64,000 nt of DNA from SHLQ01 sp033344795 (GCA_033344795.1 JAWPMS010000001.1:930001-994000); one strand, 5' to 3'; counted from the first letter of the stretch, positions 51,772 to 60,186 are shown. Made by a program: numbers and translations. The notes: a model not told the origin generated them from the letters alone.

Positions 51772-52635
51772 CTAGCCGGTCTTCGCCTCGTAGTAGCCGG
51801 CGTATCGCATGATGAAGTCGGATTCGTGTTCACCGCATCCGACGGTGTTGAAGCCGAGCGTCAAACACGCCCGATCTTCGTTGGTCGCTTCGTTCTCAAG
51901 AAAGTCCTCGATGAAGACACGAAAATCTGCAGGGTCTGTGATCGTCGTGAAGTCGATCGATCGGATCAGCCCATCCTCGACCACCATGAGCGCGGTCACG
52001 GTGTAGGAATATGCGCCCGTACCGATCATCGTGGCGGTGAACGCACATTCAACAGACGCGGCCTCGACAAAGGAACATCCGTCAGCGGTCACGACGTCGT
52101 CATCGATGGCCAGCGCGGCTTGGAGCGCATCGAAACCATCGGCATACAGTTCGCCGATCCGCGCATCGGTGAGAAGCTGAGTGTCCTTGGAGAACCCCAT
52201 CAAGGTGTCATTCACGACGACATCTTCGGCGTGAAGAGCGAGGAAGCCATCTCGATCACTGTCGATGATCGTCTGAAGCCATGCGTCGCCAACCCCCACC
52301 GCTTCGCTATTTGCCGCAGTCAGATCACCACCCTCGTCGGACACCGATTGCACAACGATCGCAAGCACAAGGATCAAGGCGGCCGCCGCGCCGAGGAATG
52401 GCCAGCGCGAGCTTCTTGGCGGAGCCGACCGCCGGTCGATGAATTCGACCATTGCTCCTTCGTGTGGTGAGACAACCGTGTCATAGAGGTCTGCATCGTG
52501 GTTGTCGCTGTCCTGGTTGGCAACGTCCGCCGACTCGACGCCGCGCAGTTGTGCGCGGAGGGCCCGGTCGAAAGTCGACGAGGGCCCTTCGCCGTCGATG
52601 CGTCGAAGCTGTTCGCGCAACGCCTGTTCGTTCAT
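51772..52635 (-). CDS. putative anti-sigma or sigma-associated membrane protein
   Basis: A 287-residue protein: about 75 acidic cytoplasmic residues, one membrane helix (WPFLGAAAALILVLAIVV) and about 180 external residues. The external part resembles an NTF2/SnoaL-like fold (AWLQTIIDSDRDGFLALHAEDV) with cysteines in DGCSFVEAASVEC and ACLTLGFNTVGC. ATG 52635 overlaps the stop of the ECF sigma gene, the usual arrangement of a sigma and its membrane anti-sigma. The zinc-binding HxxxCxxC anti-sigma motif is absent, so the interaction would be of another type. Signal sensing through the external domain is inferred. Confidence 0.7.
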   Translation of the reverse strand: MNEQALREQLRRIDGEGPSSTFDRALRAQLRGVESADVANQDSDNHDADLYDTVVSPHEGAMVEFIDRRSAPPRSSRWPFLGAAAALILVLAIVVQSVSDEGGDLTAANSEAVGVGDAWLQTIIDSDRDGFLALHAEDVVVNDTLMGFSKDTQLLTDARIGELYADGFDALQAALAIDDDVVTADGCSFVEAASVECAFTATMIGTGAYSYTVTALMVVEDGLIRSIDFTTITDPADFRVFIEDFLENEATNEDRACLTLGFNTVGCGEHESDFIMRYAGYYEAKTG

Positions 52636-53177
52636 CGAGAATCCTCCAGCTCCGTCCGTAGCGCGGCACGCGCCCGAGACATCAAACCCTCTACGCCCTT
52701 GTACGAGCGCCCGAGCGCCTCGGCGAGTTCGGACAAGGAAGCGCCGTCGACGTAGTGCAACATCAGAACAATGCGATGTTCGGTTCGCAGTCGATCCAGC
52801 GCTGCGCGAAGGCGCAGTTGTTCCACGACCACCTCAGCACTGCCGACCTCCTCGGCGATCTCGCGCCTGAGCACGCGCACCTTGTCCCGATAGTTCGTTT
52901 CCCTTCGCACGATGTCGATCATTCGATTTCGGGCGCTTCTCATCAGCCAGGGGACCGAAACCGTCTCGGTCGACGCTCGAAGCGCCGCAATGAAGACGTC
53001 TTGGGTCACATCCTCGGCAACCGCGTGGTCGAGGCACAGCCGGTGGACGTACCGGTAGACATCGCGCCCATGAGCGTCGTACAAAGCGACGACGTGCTCA
53101 TGGTCGTTGTCGGTGGCCACGGAGCCCCCTGTCACTTTCTCCGGTGCGTTCATCACCGTACCAACGAACGGCACCAC
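52632..53177 (-). CDS. ECF-type RNA polymerase sigma factor
   Basis: A 181-residue sigma-70 family protein of ECF size. Region 2 is VALYDAHGRDVYRYVHRL and AEDVTQDVFIAALR, with the VPWLMRSARNRMIDIVRR core-binding/-10 segment; region 4 is LRTEHRIVLMLHYVDGASLS and ELAEALGRSYKGVEGLMSRA, the -35-binding helix-turn-helix. It redirects RNA polymerase to a stress-type regulon. GTG 53177 has GAGGG six to seven bases upstream; ATG 53153 is the alternative. The membrane protein that follows is probably its regulator. Confidence 0.93.
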   Translation of the reverse strand: MVPFVGTVMNAPEKVTGGSVATDNDHEHVVALYDAHGRDVYRYVHRLCLDHAVAEDVTQDVFIAALRASTETVSVPWLMRSARNRMIDIVRRETNYRDKVRVLRREIAEEVGSAEVVVEQLRLRAALDRLRTEHRIVLMLHYVDGASLSELAEALGRSYKGVEGLMSRARAALRTELEDSR

Positions 53178-53323
53178 GATGATCCCTCACAGAATCTTCA
53201 GGCAGTCACCACCCGCCGCGGCTACTACCTAGTCGCTAGTCCGTCTCGACGGGAAGCTTCGGCGGCCGTGCGCACGCGAGCTCTAGCGAATTCGGTCACG
53301 CGAGCGAACGAGACAAGGGGCCA

Positions 53324-53896
53324 TCATGAAACGATGCCTGCAAGCAGCGTTGTGCACGTACTTTGTGCGAGATGTGGCGAATTGCTTGCGCGAGCCATCA
53401 GCATGGAACCTTCCAAAGCTGCAAGCAGCGCTCGCGCCATGGCCGGACCATCCACATCGGCTCGAAACTCCCCAGCTGCCGCACCGGCTTCGATCTCACG
53501 CGTGAGCCAAGTCAGCTGCTCCTCGAAAAACTGCTCTACCTCACGGCGAGGTCTCTCAGCAATGTTCGACCACTCCGCCGCAATCGCGCCGCACAGGCAC
53601 AACAAACCCGACGATGCAGGTTGGTCGAAGAGACCCGCATAGGCCATCAACCGATCTGAAGCCGTCTCGTCGCCGATCGTGCGCACACGATCGGCGAACT
53701 CTTGGCGATATTGCACCGCGACTTCGGCGACCAGATCTGCCTTCGAGGGGAAGTGATGATGAATGGACGGCGAGCTGATCTTCAACTGTTTCGCGATGTC
53801 GGCGTAACTGAACCCATCGACGCCGACCCGCTGGATCATCGTCCGCGCGGCCTCGAGCACCTCCTCGCGCATCGGACGTCCGCTTGGTCGAGCCAT
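53324..53896 (-). CDS. TetR family transcriptional regulator
   Basis: A 190-residue regulator. The DNA-binding domain is EVLEAARTMIQRVGVDGFSY, ADIAKQLKISSPSIHHHFPS (helix-turn-helix) and KADLVAEVAVQYRQEF; the C-terminal domain resembles TetR_C types that follow a DinF/YbiH-like pattern with two adjacent cysteines (GLLCLCGAIAAEWSNIAE). A 20-base perfect inverted repeat lies 28-47 bases upstream of its ATG, a likely autoregulatory operator. The two flanking genes on each side are other regulators, so the target is unknown. Start ATG 53896. Confidence 0.92.
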   Translation of the reverse strand: MARPSGRPMREEVLEAARTMIQRVGVDGFSYADIAKQLKISSPSIHHHFPSKADLVAEVAVQYRQEFADRVRTIGDETASDRLMAYAGLFDQPASSGLLCLCGAIAAEWSNIAERPRREVEQFFEEQLTWLTREIEAGAAAGEFRADVDGPAMARALLAALEGSMLMARASNSPHLAQSTCTTLLAGIVS

Positions 53897-53923
53897 CGCA
53901 CGAGCCTATCTGGCATCAGGAAA

Positions 53924-53943
53924 TGTCTAGTACCTGCTAGACA
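53924..53943. promoter_or_regulatory. palindromic operator candidate upstream of tetR
   Basis: TGTCTAG (53924-53930), spacer TACCTG, CTAGACA (53937-53943): seven-base arms, perfect. It lies just before the TetR start at 53896 and overlaps the TAG stop of the upstream gene (53937-53939). Size and placement fit a TetR dimer site. Confidence 0.5.
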
Positions 53944-54395
53944 GTCGCGTCAGGGCGTGACGACGGCGCGAACTGATCGAAGGACCCGCTCATTCGATCC
54001 AGCAGATCGGTCGCGAGTTCGTGCACGCTCGCGTCGCTGAGCGGGTGCAACTCACGCAACCGGTCATCACCAAGCCCCGAAGAGAACTCGAAGTCAGCCC
54101 AGCCGCCGCTGAACAACATCATGCGTCCGCTCATGGTGCCGCGTCGGGTCTTGATCCCGACGACGTCGGGCACCTCCGATGAGATGGATCCACGGCTGAT
54201 GACCACGTCGACATCGATGCCTCGCGAACTCCAGCTGGGAACCAGAGATTCGATCAGGGTCGCTGCATCTTCAAGATGCACTCGACGAGGACCGACTGGC
54301 GAGTTCACGATCACGACCATAAAGAAGCGCGATTGGAAGGTCGATCCGAATCCTCGGAGCTCTGTTACAAGCCTCTCGCTCGGCAAGCTGAGCAC
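53937..54395 (-). CDS. unknown protein, 152 residues
   Basis: A soluble protein that starts at GTG 54395 immediately after the TGA of the TetR-like gene, so it is translationally coupled. It has alternating strands and helices (RFFMVVIVNSPVGPRRVHL; LEDAATLIESLVPSWSSRG; IDVDVVISRGSI; MSGRMMLFSGGWADFEFSS). FMVVIVNSPVGP followed later by a Gly-rich strand suggests an Ig or immunity-protein-like alpha/beta fold, but I do not recognise a family. No signal peptide or membrane segment. Coupling to the regulator suggests a role in the same response. Confidence 0.62.
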   Translation of the reverse strand: MLSLPSERLVTELRGFGSTFQSRFFMVVIVNSPVGPRRVHLEDAATLIESLVPSWSSRGIDVDVVISRGSISSEVPDVVGIKTRRGTMSGRMMLFSGGWADFEFSSGLGDDRLRELHPLSDASVHELATDLLDRMSGSFDQFAPSSRPDATV

Positions 54396-55694
54396 TCAAG
54401 AGAAGAAGTACCGATTGAACAGCGGGAGTCGTTTCGCCGCCACGTCAAAGGCGGCATCGCGATCTGGCGACACCCGAATGAAGTAGTCGCTGATCACCGA
54501 TACTGCGTGCATCGTGCCGGCCACAGACCGTCCGTCCAGCCCGGCGGGCAACGATGCGCTCAACGTCTTGGCGAATTCGGTATAGAACATGCCACGCTCT
54601 TCAAACGAGCTCGCATATGCCGCCGACACAACAGGGCCGACTTCACCGAACCCAAGCCAGGGAGTCAGCTGCCGGCCCGGTCGACCATTGGTCACATGTG
54701 CTCGTTGATGCTCTTCGACCCGCTGCGCCATGCGCTCCAGACCACCCGCAAGATCGCCCGCCTGGATCTCCGCAAGGACCTGTGCGAAGAACTCGTCCGT
54801 GAAACCCTCCGCGAGTTCGCTCTGCGCACGCTGCAGCATCAGCTGATCAAGCTCCGTCAGCGATCCAAATGTTCGGTAGAACGCAGTGTTGCTCAAACCG
54901 GTCCTTCGACGCGCTTCAGCGACGCTGATCGACGTGCTGAATGGCAGGTGGTGCTCAAGGAGGATCTGCGCCCCTTCGCGAACTGCGACATCCGTGAGAG
55001 GGTTTGGGCTCTGCCGTTCCACGGTCACGAACGACGGTGCCTCGATCGTGGCCACTGCCTGACTCGCGGTAGCGGGAACCAGCTCATCAGCGATTGCTGA
55101 GGACAATACGCCGGAAAGCAGGTCTTCGCGGTCCGTGTCGACCGCGGCGGCGCCAAGTAGTCGGCGGTAGGCATCAGCGGTCAAGAGGAGCGTTGTCATC
55201 GTCTCCATCTTCTGTGATGGCGTCTGCGGACACGTGAGTGGCGAGCCTTCGCAAGCGGTGGTGATGAAGGGCCAGAGCTGTTCGAACACGTGGCGCAGCA
55301 ACTGTCGAGACAGGAGTTGGAGCTCTGGAGCATCCAGCTGATCGAAACCGCTGAGGAGAAATGGAAAAGCGGGATCTTCTGCGAGTTCTTGTGCCCGTGC
55401 GGCTATGACGGGCCGAATAATCCATCCGAGGTCATCGACGTCGCCGCGCACGCGGACGTGACGAATCGCCTCCCGAAGGGCCGCCCAACTCTGCTCACCG
55501 GGGATGCACGACAGACATCGAATCGCCTCCGCCAAGACTTCCCGACGAAGCGCGTCTGCGCTGGGAATGGCCGAATCGAGCGACGTGACTGGCACGTCTG
55601 CTCGCCTGGCCACTCTCTCGACGGTCAGAAGTTCGACAGGATGCGGCAGCTCTTCCGCGGTGAAGCCAATGCGCTCGAGAAGCTCATCGACCAC
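54396..55694 (-). CDS. double TetR-like regulator, 432 residues
   Basis: About twice the usual TetR length. The second half has a clear TetR DNA-binding segment (SVAEARRRTGLSNTAFYRTF and GSLTELDQLMLQRAQSEL) and a helical C-terminal domain. The first half has a similar but weaker helix-turn-helix pattern (TVERVARRADVPVTSLDSAI then PSADALRREVLAEAIRC) and its own helical domain (LLSRQLLRHVFEQLW). This looks like two TetR units fused in tandem, which could bind DNA as a pseudo-dimer. Start GTG 55694, 32 bases after the RTX-like gene on the same strand; a coupled unknown gene follows. Ligand and targets unknown. Confidence 0.75.
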   Translation of the reverse strand: MVDELLERIGFTAEELPHPVELLTVERVARRADVPVTSLDSAIPSADALRREVLAEAIRCLSCIPGEQSWAALREAIRHVRVRGDVDDLGWIIRPVIAARAQELAEDPAFPFLLSGFDQLDAPELQLLSRQLLRHVFEQLWPFITTACEGSPLTCPQTPSQKMETMTTLLLTADAYRRLLGAAAVDTDREDLLSGVLSSAIADELVPATASQAVATIEAPSFVTVERQSPNPLTDVAVREGAQILLEHHLPFSTSISVAEARRRTGLSNTAFYRTFGSLTELDQLMLQRAQSELAEGFTDEFFAQVLAEIQAGDLAGGLERMAQRVEEHQRAHVTNGRPGRQLTPWLGFGEVGPVVSAAYASSFEERGMFYTEFAKTLSASLPAGLDGRSVAGTMHAVSVISDYFIRVSPDRDAAFDVAAKRLPLFNRYFFS

Positions 55695-55726
55695 CCCGGC
55701 TCACCAAGAACTCCGACGGGGACGAG

Positions 55727-56344
55727 CTACTCGTCGAAGTTTCGAATCTGGCAACCGCCATATGCAACGACTTCGCCGTCGGGATCGGAGCAAGTGTTCG
55801 TGCCATTCGAGCCTCGTAGCTCATCATCCCCGAATCCACCGTTGATGTCGTCGTTGGCGAGCCCACCGTGTACGAAGTCGTTGCCACTCCCGCCGAGCAT
55901 CACGTCAGCCCACCCGTTGCCGCGCATCGTGTCGTTGCCGCCGCCACCAAACATGGTGTCCTTGCCGCTGCCACCAAACATGCGGTCCCAGCCGTCGCCA
56001 CCAAAAAGCATGTCATGGCCGTCGCCACCCCAGATCTTGTCACCAGCGCCACCGCCGTTGATCCAGTCGGCACCGGCAGCGCCACGAATTTCGTCCTTGC
56101 CAGCGAGGCCACAGATGGTGTCGTTGCCCAGTCGGCCGTTGATCACATCGTCACCCGAAGTTCCGATGATCACGTCATCGCCATCGGTGCCGTTCAACGG
56201 GACGCCGGGCTCCATGGTGATCGTCACCTGCTTGCCGTTACACGTCACGCCCTGCGCACCTGCGGGGCTTGACACCGCGACAACACTTCCGGCGGCGAAC
56301 AACAGTCCGGTAAACGCAGCGGCACGCATCTTCATCGATGGCAT
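55727..56344 (-). CDS. secreted RTX/haemolysin-type calcium-binding repeat protein
   Basis: A 205-residue protein with a signal peptide (MKMRAAAFTGLLFAAGSVVA then SSPAGA) and about nine to ten nonapeptide-type repeats of GGxGxD form from residue 50 onward (GTDGDDVIIG, GRLGNDTICG, GGDGHDMLFG, GGSGKDTMFG, GGSGNDFVHG, GGFGDDELRG), which coil into a calcium-binding beta-roll. Two Cys pairs (VTCNGK/TICG, TCSDPDGEV/GGCQIR) may brace the ends. There is no toxin or enzyme domain and no type I secretion gene nearby; the signal peptide indicates Sec export. Start ATG 56344 with AGGAG nine bases upstream. Confidence 0.88.
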   Translation of the reverse strand: MPSMKMRAAAFTGLLFAAGSVVAVSSPAGAQGVTCNGKQVTITMEPGVPLNGTDGDDVIIGTSGDDVINGRLGNDTICGLAGKDEIRGAAGADWINGGGAGDKIWGGDGHDMLFGGDGWDRMFGGSGKDTMFGGGGNDTMRGNGWADVMLGGSGNDFVHGGLANDDINGGFGDDELRGSNGTNTCSDPDGEVVAYGGCQIRNFDE

Positions 56345-56460
56345 TGGGGAAAACTCCTGGGTCGTGTGCGAACAGACTAAGTCGTAGCAGGCCCAAGTCT
56401 GGGGTGGCAAGGGTGTTTTGGCCCTACTTCTGCTCGATCATGTGAGCGAACCAAAACCGT

Positions 56461-56494
56461 CAGGTGCCCCCACCCGAGCGGATGGGGGCACCTG
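56461..56494 (-). terminator. intrinsic terminator hairpin
   Basis: Perfect 12-base arms CAGGTGCCCCCA and TGGGGGCACCTG around a 10-base loop. On the minus strand it follows the stop of the lipoprotein gene at 56545 by about 50 bases, and the next minus-strand bases include TTTT, so it most likely ends that transcript. Confidence 0.7.
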
Positions 56495-56544
56495 TCATTG
56501 ATCAGGGTCTCTCGATTTCGGCACCTTAGTGCGCAGGGGTGACG

Positions 56545-57390
56545 CTAGTGATCGTCTTCTCGACGAGATGCCATCAGTGTGGCAACGCCAGCGAGGGTGA
56601 GTGCGGCTCCCGCAAGTCCAAGTGACAGCGACAACTCAGATGCTCCAGTGAGAGCCAGCTGCGCTGGTGCTGCAGCCTGCGTGGTCGTGGTCGGAGCCGC
56701 GGTCGTCGTGGTTGGCGCCGCAACCTGAACGGTTGTCGTCGGTGCCGCCGTGGTGGTCGTTGGAGCGGCGGTCGTGGTCGGAGCCGACGTGGTCTGTGGT
56801 GCAGCCACTGCTCGGAAACCGATGCAAAGGGCATGAACAGAGTTCGGCTGTGCCGAGCTCGGTGACCGGTGGTGCAGCGTGATCGACGTGGTCGCAGGAA
56901 TCGTCTGGTTGCTGAAGAGATCGTTTGCGATCAGCTCAGGGCTGGTGTCCGTCGTCAGCGGCGAGGTGTAGCCCGAGTTGGTGGAGAAGTACCACTGCTC
57001 CATGACGTCGGGGGCATAGTCCTCGAAGCCGAGCCAGCTCGACACCGTGATGTCGTAGGTTCCAGCGGGGATCGAGATGTTGAACGGTCCCTGCATAGAA
57101 GGGGTCGGCGCCATGAGAACGACGTCGGAGTTGAAGGCGAGGGAGTAGTCGTTGGTCGAGCAGTCACGGTTCGTTGGTCGTGGGACCTTCGGGACGGTCG
57201 ATTCTGTTGTGGTGGGCGCAGCGGTGGTCGTTGGTGCCGCCGTCGTGGTGTCCAGCGGCTGTTGATCTCCGGACGAGTCGTCTTGGAATGCAAGACCATC
57301 TGGTGGGTTGCTCTCGGTTGAACACGCTCCGAGTAGAAGCACGAACCCTGCGAACAGGGCCAGCAAGCTGAATCGATTGGTTGTGCGCAC
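56545..57390 (-). CDS. lipoprotein with C-terminal LALTG-type sorting signal
   Basis: A 281-residue protein beginning at GTG 57390 with AGAGGAG six bases upstream. The signal peptide ends in a lipobox (VLLLGAC). Two Thr/Ala/Pro-rich linkers (TTTAAPTTTAAPTTT type) flank a compact beta-rich domain (QGPFNISIPAGTYDITVSSW; TTSITLHHRSPSSAQP) that resembles small wall-binding modules. The C-terminus has LALTGASE, a hydrophobic helix (LSLGLAGAALTLAGVATLMA) and SRREDD, which is the layout of a sortase signal. A protein with both a lipobox and a sorting signal would be held at membrane and wall, which is unusual. A terminator hairpin lies just downstream. Confidence 0.78.
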   Translation of the reverse strand: MRTTNRFSLLALFAGFVLLLGACSTESNPPDGLAFQDDSSGDQQPLDTTTAAPTTTAAPTTTESTVPKVPRPTNRDCSTNDYSLAFNSDVVLMAPTPSMQGPFNISIPAGTYDITVSSWLGFEDYAPDVMEQWYFSTNSGYTSPLTTDTSPELIANDLFSNQTIPATTSITLHHRSPSSAQPNSVHALCIGFRAVAAPQTTSAPTTTAAPTTTTAAPTTTVQVAAPTTTTAAPTTTTQAAAPAQLALTGASELSLSLGLAGAALTLAGVATLMASRREDDH

Positions 57391-57529
57391 GTGACGCTCC
57401 TCTGCATTGACCCGATCGTTGCGGGTTCGCCTATGCAGAAATATCGGCAGCAAGCAGCAGGCAGGCAGTGGGCCGACGCGCCCAAGCCGTCTGGGTCGTT
57501 CGACTCACTTTCGCAGTCCAAAGGCCCAA

Positions 57530-58792
57530 TCAGCCGGCAGCACATCCACCGATGTCGGGCTGGCAGCCAATGGCGGGCAGCAACTCGGGAGCCAACGAAC
57601 ACAACTCGATCTGCCGTTCATCAAGGACGCGAAGGAATGATTCGTTCACGGTTTGTTCGTCGAGGCGCCCTGATCGCACCGCGTCGGAGAGCTGTTCGAT
57701 CGTGGCTTCGCTATCAGCCAGGTTGCCGAGCATCACGAGATCGATACCGGCTCGAAGTGACTGCTCTGCTGCTTCGGCATTGTTCATGGAGTCGGCGATC
57801 GCGTCCATGTTCAAGGCATCGGTCATGACGAGGCCGTCAAATCCCATATCGGTTCGCAGCAAGCCATCGATGGCCTCACTGGACAGTGTTGCCGGTTTGC
57901 CGTTCGTCAGTCCCCGTACGACGAGATGCCCCACCATGATGGGAATGTCCCCACGTTCAACCGCACGAACAAACGGCACCAGGTCGGTCTCTCGGATCGT
58001 CTCGAAGTCTGGCAACGTCGGAAGCCCGGTGTGACTGTCCTCGCCGCGACCGTGACCAGGAAAGTGTTTCACCACGGGAGTGAGGCCACCATCACGAATG
58101 CCGTCTGCGGTCGCAAACGCATAGTCGGTGACTTCGTCGACATCGCTCCCAAAGGAGCGATCACGAATGAAACCGCCGTTGTCGAGATCGACGACAGGGG
58201 CCAGATTCATCGTGAACCCCAGCGCGGCGACCTGAGCGGCGTGCGCACTTGCTCGGGCCCGAGCCTCGGAAGGGGTGAACTGCTCAGCGACGGCTCGCGC
58301 GCTCGGTTGAGCGCCCACGAGGGCCTCGAGGCGTTGTACCCGTCCACCTTCCTCGTCGACCGCAACGATGCTCGGCGACACCATCGACCGAGCCTGCAGG
58401 GTCTCGATGTCATCTGAGATGGCTGCGGTGGGATTGCCGAGTACCACCACGCCACCAATCAGACCCCGTTCAGCAAGGCTCGCTGCAGCATCGAGTTCAC
58501 TCTGGACCACCACGGGGAACAGAAGCTGTCCCAGCCGGACTTCGAGCGCAATGTCGGAAGCACACTCGAGAGCCGATCTGGGCGGCGTCGTGGTTGTTGT
58601 TGTCGTTGGAACGGGCTCGGTCGTCGTCACAACGGCCTCGACGGTTGTCATCGCCGGCTCGACGACGGTGGGCTCCACTGCGGAAGAGGAATCCACGATC
58701 GAATCGACCGCCGTGGTCGACCCACAGGCGGCCAACAGCAGACAAATGGACATGCCGATCGTGAGTGCTCGATGTGGGGCGACGCGAAACAT
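57530..58792 (-). CDS. GH3 family lipoprotein, NagZ-like beta-N-acetylhexosaminidase
   Basis: A 420-residue protein with a lipoprotein signal (lipobox LLLAAC), a Thr/Glu/Pro-rich linker (residues about 50-75), and a glycoside hydrolase family 3 domain. Visible motifs are VDEEGGRVQRLE, the KHFPGHGRGEDSH loop carrying the general acid His/Asp region of NagZ-like enzymes, and MTDALNMDAIAD with the Asp nucleophile. It would remove N-acetylglucosamine from peptidoglycan fragments or glycoproteins outside the cell. Start ATG 58792 is set by the signal peptide; longer frames are shadows. Divergent from the next lipoprotein gene. Confidence 0.9.
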   Translation of the reverse strand: MFRVAPHRALTIGMSICLLLAACGSTTAVDSIVDSSSAVEPTVVEPAMTTVEAVVTTTEPVPTTTTTTTPPRSALECASDIALEVRLGQLLFPVVVQSELDAAASLAERGLIGGVVVLGNPTAAISDDIETLQARSMVSPSIVAVDEEGGRVQRLEALVGAQPSARAVAEQFTPSEARARASAHAAQVAALGFTMNLAPVVDLDNGGFIRDRSFGSDVDEVTDYAFATADGIRDGGLTPVVKHFPGHGRGEDSHTGLPTLPDFETIRETDLVPFVRAVERGDIPIMVGHLVVRGLTNGKPATLSSEAIDGLLRTDMGFDGLVMTDALNMDAIADSMNNAEAAEQSLRAGIDLVMLGNLADSEATIEQLSDAVRSGRLDEQTVNESFLRVLDERQIELCSLAPELLPAIGCQPDIGGCAAG

Positions 58793-58876
58793 CGGCCGAC
58801 GGTATCGCACCGAACGGGCTCTCCAAGCGCAGGCCGGCATTTCGTTCATTCGATCACCCTGTCCTACACTTTTGCC

Positions 58877-59533
58877 ATGACCCACCGGCGCTCGCATATT
58901 CGCTCGATGTCGCTTTGGGTGATGGCCCTCGCGTTTCTCGTCACCGCGTGCGGCGGAGGCGACGACGCTTCGGTCGAGACGGTTCCTCCGATTTCCGAAG
59001 CACCAACGACGGTTGCGACGACCACCTCGTCGACGACAACGACGACGACGACCGAAGCTCCGATCTTCACCGGTGACCCAGAGTTCGATTCGACGTCATC
59101 GGTGAGCACGGTCGGAATCGATGTCGTCACGTTTGGAATGACGATCGCTCAAGCCGAGGCGGCCCTTGACGGCATCCTCGTTCCCGTCGACGCGGTCAGC
59201 GGCGAGTGTTTTCAGGTCCGGCCCGGGGGTGGCCCGGCTGGAGTCGAGCTCGTCGTGACCGCCGGAACGATCGAACGCGTCGATATCACGAACCCCGAGA
59301 TCACCACGCGCTCGGGCGCCGGCGTCGGGATGGCCGAGGATGCCTTGCTTGCGCTGTTCGGCGAACGCCTCACGAGCACCCCTCGCGCCGGTGGAGGAAA
59401 CACAATCGTCTTCACCCCCGCCGATGCCGGAGACGCAGCCTTTCGGGTGATCTTCGAGACCGATGGTTCGGCGGTCACGAGCTTCCGCTCCGGACGAGTC
59501 CCGCAGGTCGAGCCGATCTCTCCCTGCGGCTAG
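58877..59533 (+). CDS. secreted lipoprotein, unknown function
   Basis: A 218-residue protein with lipobox AFLVTAC (Cys about 25), a Thr-rich linker (TTVATTTSSTTTTTTTEAP), and an external domain of about 150 residues: VTFGMTIAQAEAALDGILVP, VVTAGTIERVDITNPEI, TRSGAGVGMAEDALLALFGE and DAAFRVIFETDGSAV. The repeated G-M/V-x-x-x-A-x-x-x-x pattern resembles the alpha/beta sandwich repeats seen in actinobacterial lipoproteins that begin with a G-x-T/S-x-x-x-v motif. No catalytic residues are evident. ATG 58877 is fixed by the signal peptide. It converges with the next gene across a terminator-like inverted repeat. Confidence 0.78.
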   Translation: MTHRRSHIRSMSLWVMALAFLVTACGGGDDASVETVPPISEAPTTVATTTSSTTTTTTTEAPIFTGDPEFDSTSSVSTVGIDVVTFGMTIAQAEAALDGILVPVDAVSGECFQVRPGGGPAGVELVVTAGTIERVDITNPEITTRSGAGVGMAEDALLALFGERLTSTPRAGGGNTIVFTPADAGDAAFRVIFETDGSAVTSFRSGRVPQVEPISPCG

Positions 59534-59620
59534 CACTGGGCTGGGGCGAACCGACGTGCGCACGAGGCGAAGATCGGCTGTGGCGACCGAAAGCCGTTCG
59601 CCCAAGTGGCCCAGCGCTAG
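59530..59620. terminator. bidirectional terminator-like inverted repeat between convergent lipoprotein genes
   Basis: CTAGCACTGGGCTGGGGCGA at 59530-59549 mirrors TCGCCCAAGTGGCCCAGCGC, then TAG, ending at 59620, with few mismatches. The arms enclose about 50 bases that also fold. It begins at the stop of the plus-strand gene and ends at the stop of the minus-strand gene, so it could end both transcripts. No long T tract, so function is inferred. Confidence 0.5.
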
Positions 59621-60186
59621 CTCAACACGTAGTCCTCGGGCAGCCCAGGGGCGAACCCTTCGCACGACACGGTGACCGTGCCGAGACCCATGTCCTCACC
59701 AACACCGGCGGAACCGACTGCATCGACAAACCGAAGGGCTGAACCGCGAATCAGGTTGCTTTGCACGAACAGCTCGGCCGGTTGATCGATGGCGAGCTCG
59801 AGCACCTTCGCGTCACCGATGACCACGGCAACGTACGCCTGCCCAAGGAAGGCCTGCACGATTGCTTGCGTGGTGTCTTCACCATCGGGGTCATCGCCCA
59901 CTCCCAACGCCAAGATGTCGCCAGCGCCAGCGTGGTAACACTCGAACGCGAAGTCGTACCTGGTCGACCCAACGGTGATGTGGCCCTCCGAACCGAGCTC
60001 CTCCGCCGGGATCCGGCGAATGGTCGTCACGACCTCGAGTTGTGAAGTCGTCGGCGCATTGGTCGTGGTCGTCGTGGTCTCGGGTGGCGCCGACGTTGGC
60101 GTGACCTGATCATCGCTCGACGAACACGCGACGGCGAGGGTCGACAGCGCCACGATCGCGGCGACGAGATGCGGGGGGATTCTCAT
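59617..60186 (-). CDS. secreted lipoprotein, LpqH-like
   Basis: A 189-residue protein with a lipobox (LAVACS, Cys about 21), a short Thr-rich linker and a domain of about 130 residues that resembles the LpqH/19-kDa-type fold: SEGHITVGSTRYDFAFECYH, DILALGVGDDPDG, LGQAYVAVVIGDAKVLELA and VTVSCEGF, with two cysteines likely paired. In mycobacteria such proteins are abundant surface lipoproteins of unknown biochemical role. Start ATG 60186 is set by the signal peptide. It lies 46 bases after the DUF4031 gene on the same strand. Confidence 0.78.
   Translation of the reverse strand: MRIPPHLVAAIVALSTLAVACSSSDDQVTPTSAPPETTTTTTNAPTTSQLEVVTTIRRIPAEELGSEGHITVGSTRYDFAFECYHAGAGDILALGVGDDPDGEDTTQAIVQAFLGQAYVAVVIGDAKVLELAIDQPAELFVQSNLIRGSALRFVDAVGSAGVGEDMGLGTVTVSCEGFAPGLPEDYVLS

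Noticed and set aside
53221..53250. CTAG-containing direct repeat between the TetR and sigma genes as a second operator
   Set aside because: It is not a palindrome like the site at 53924 and shares only CTAG half-sites; not enough to call.
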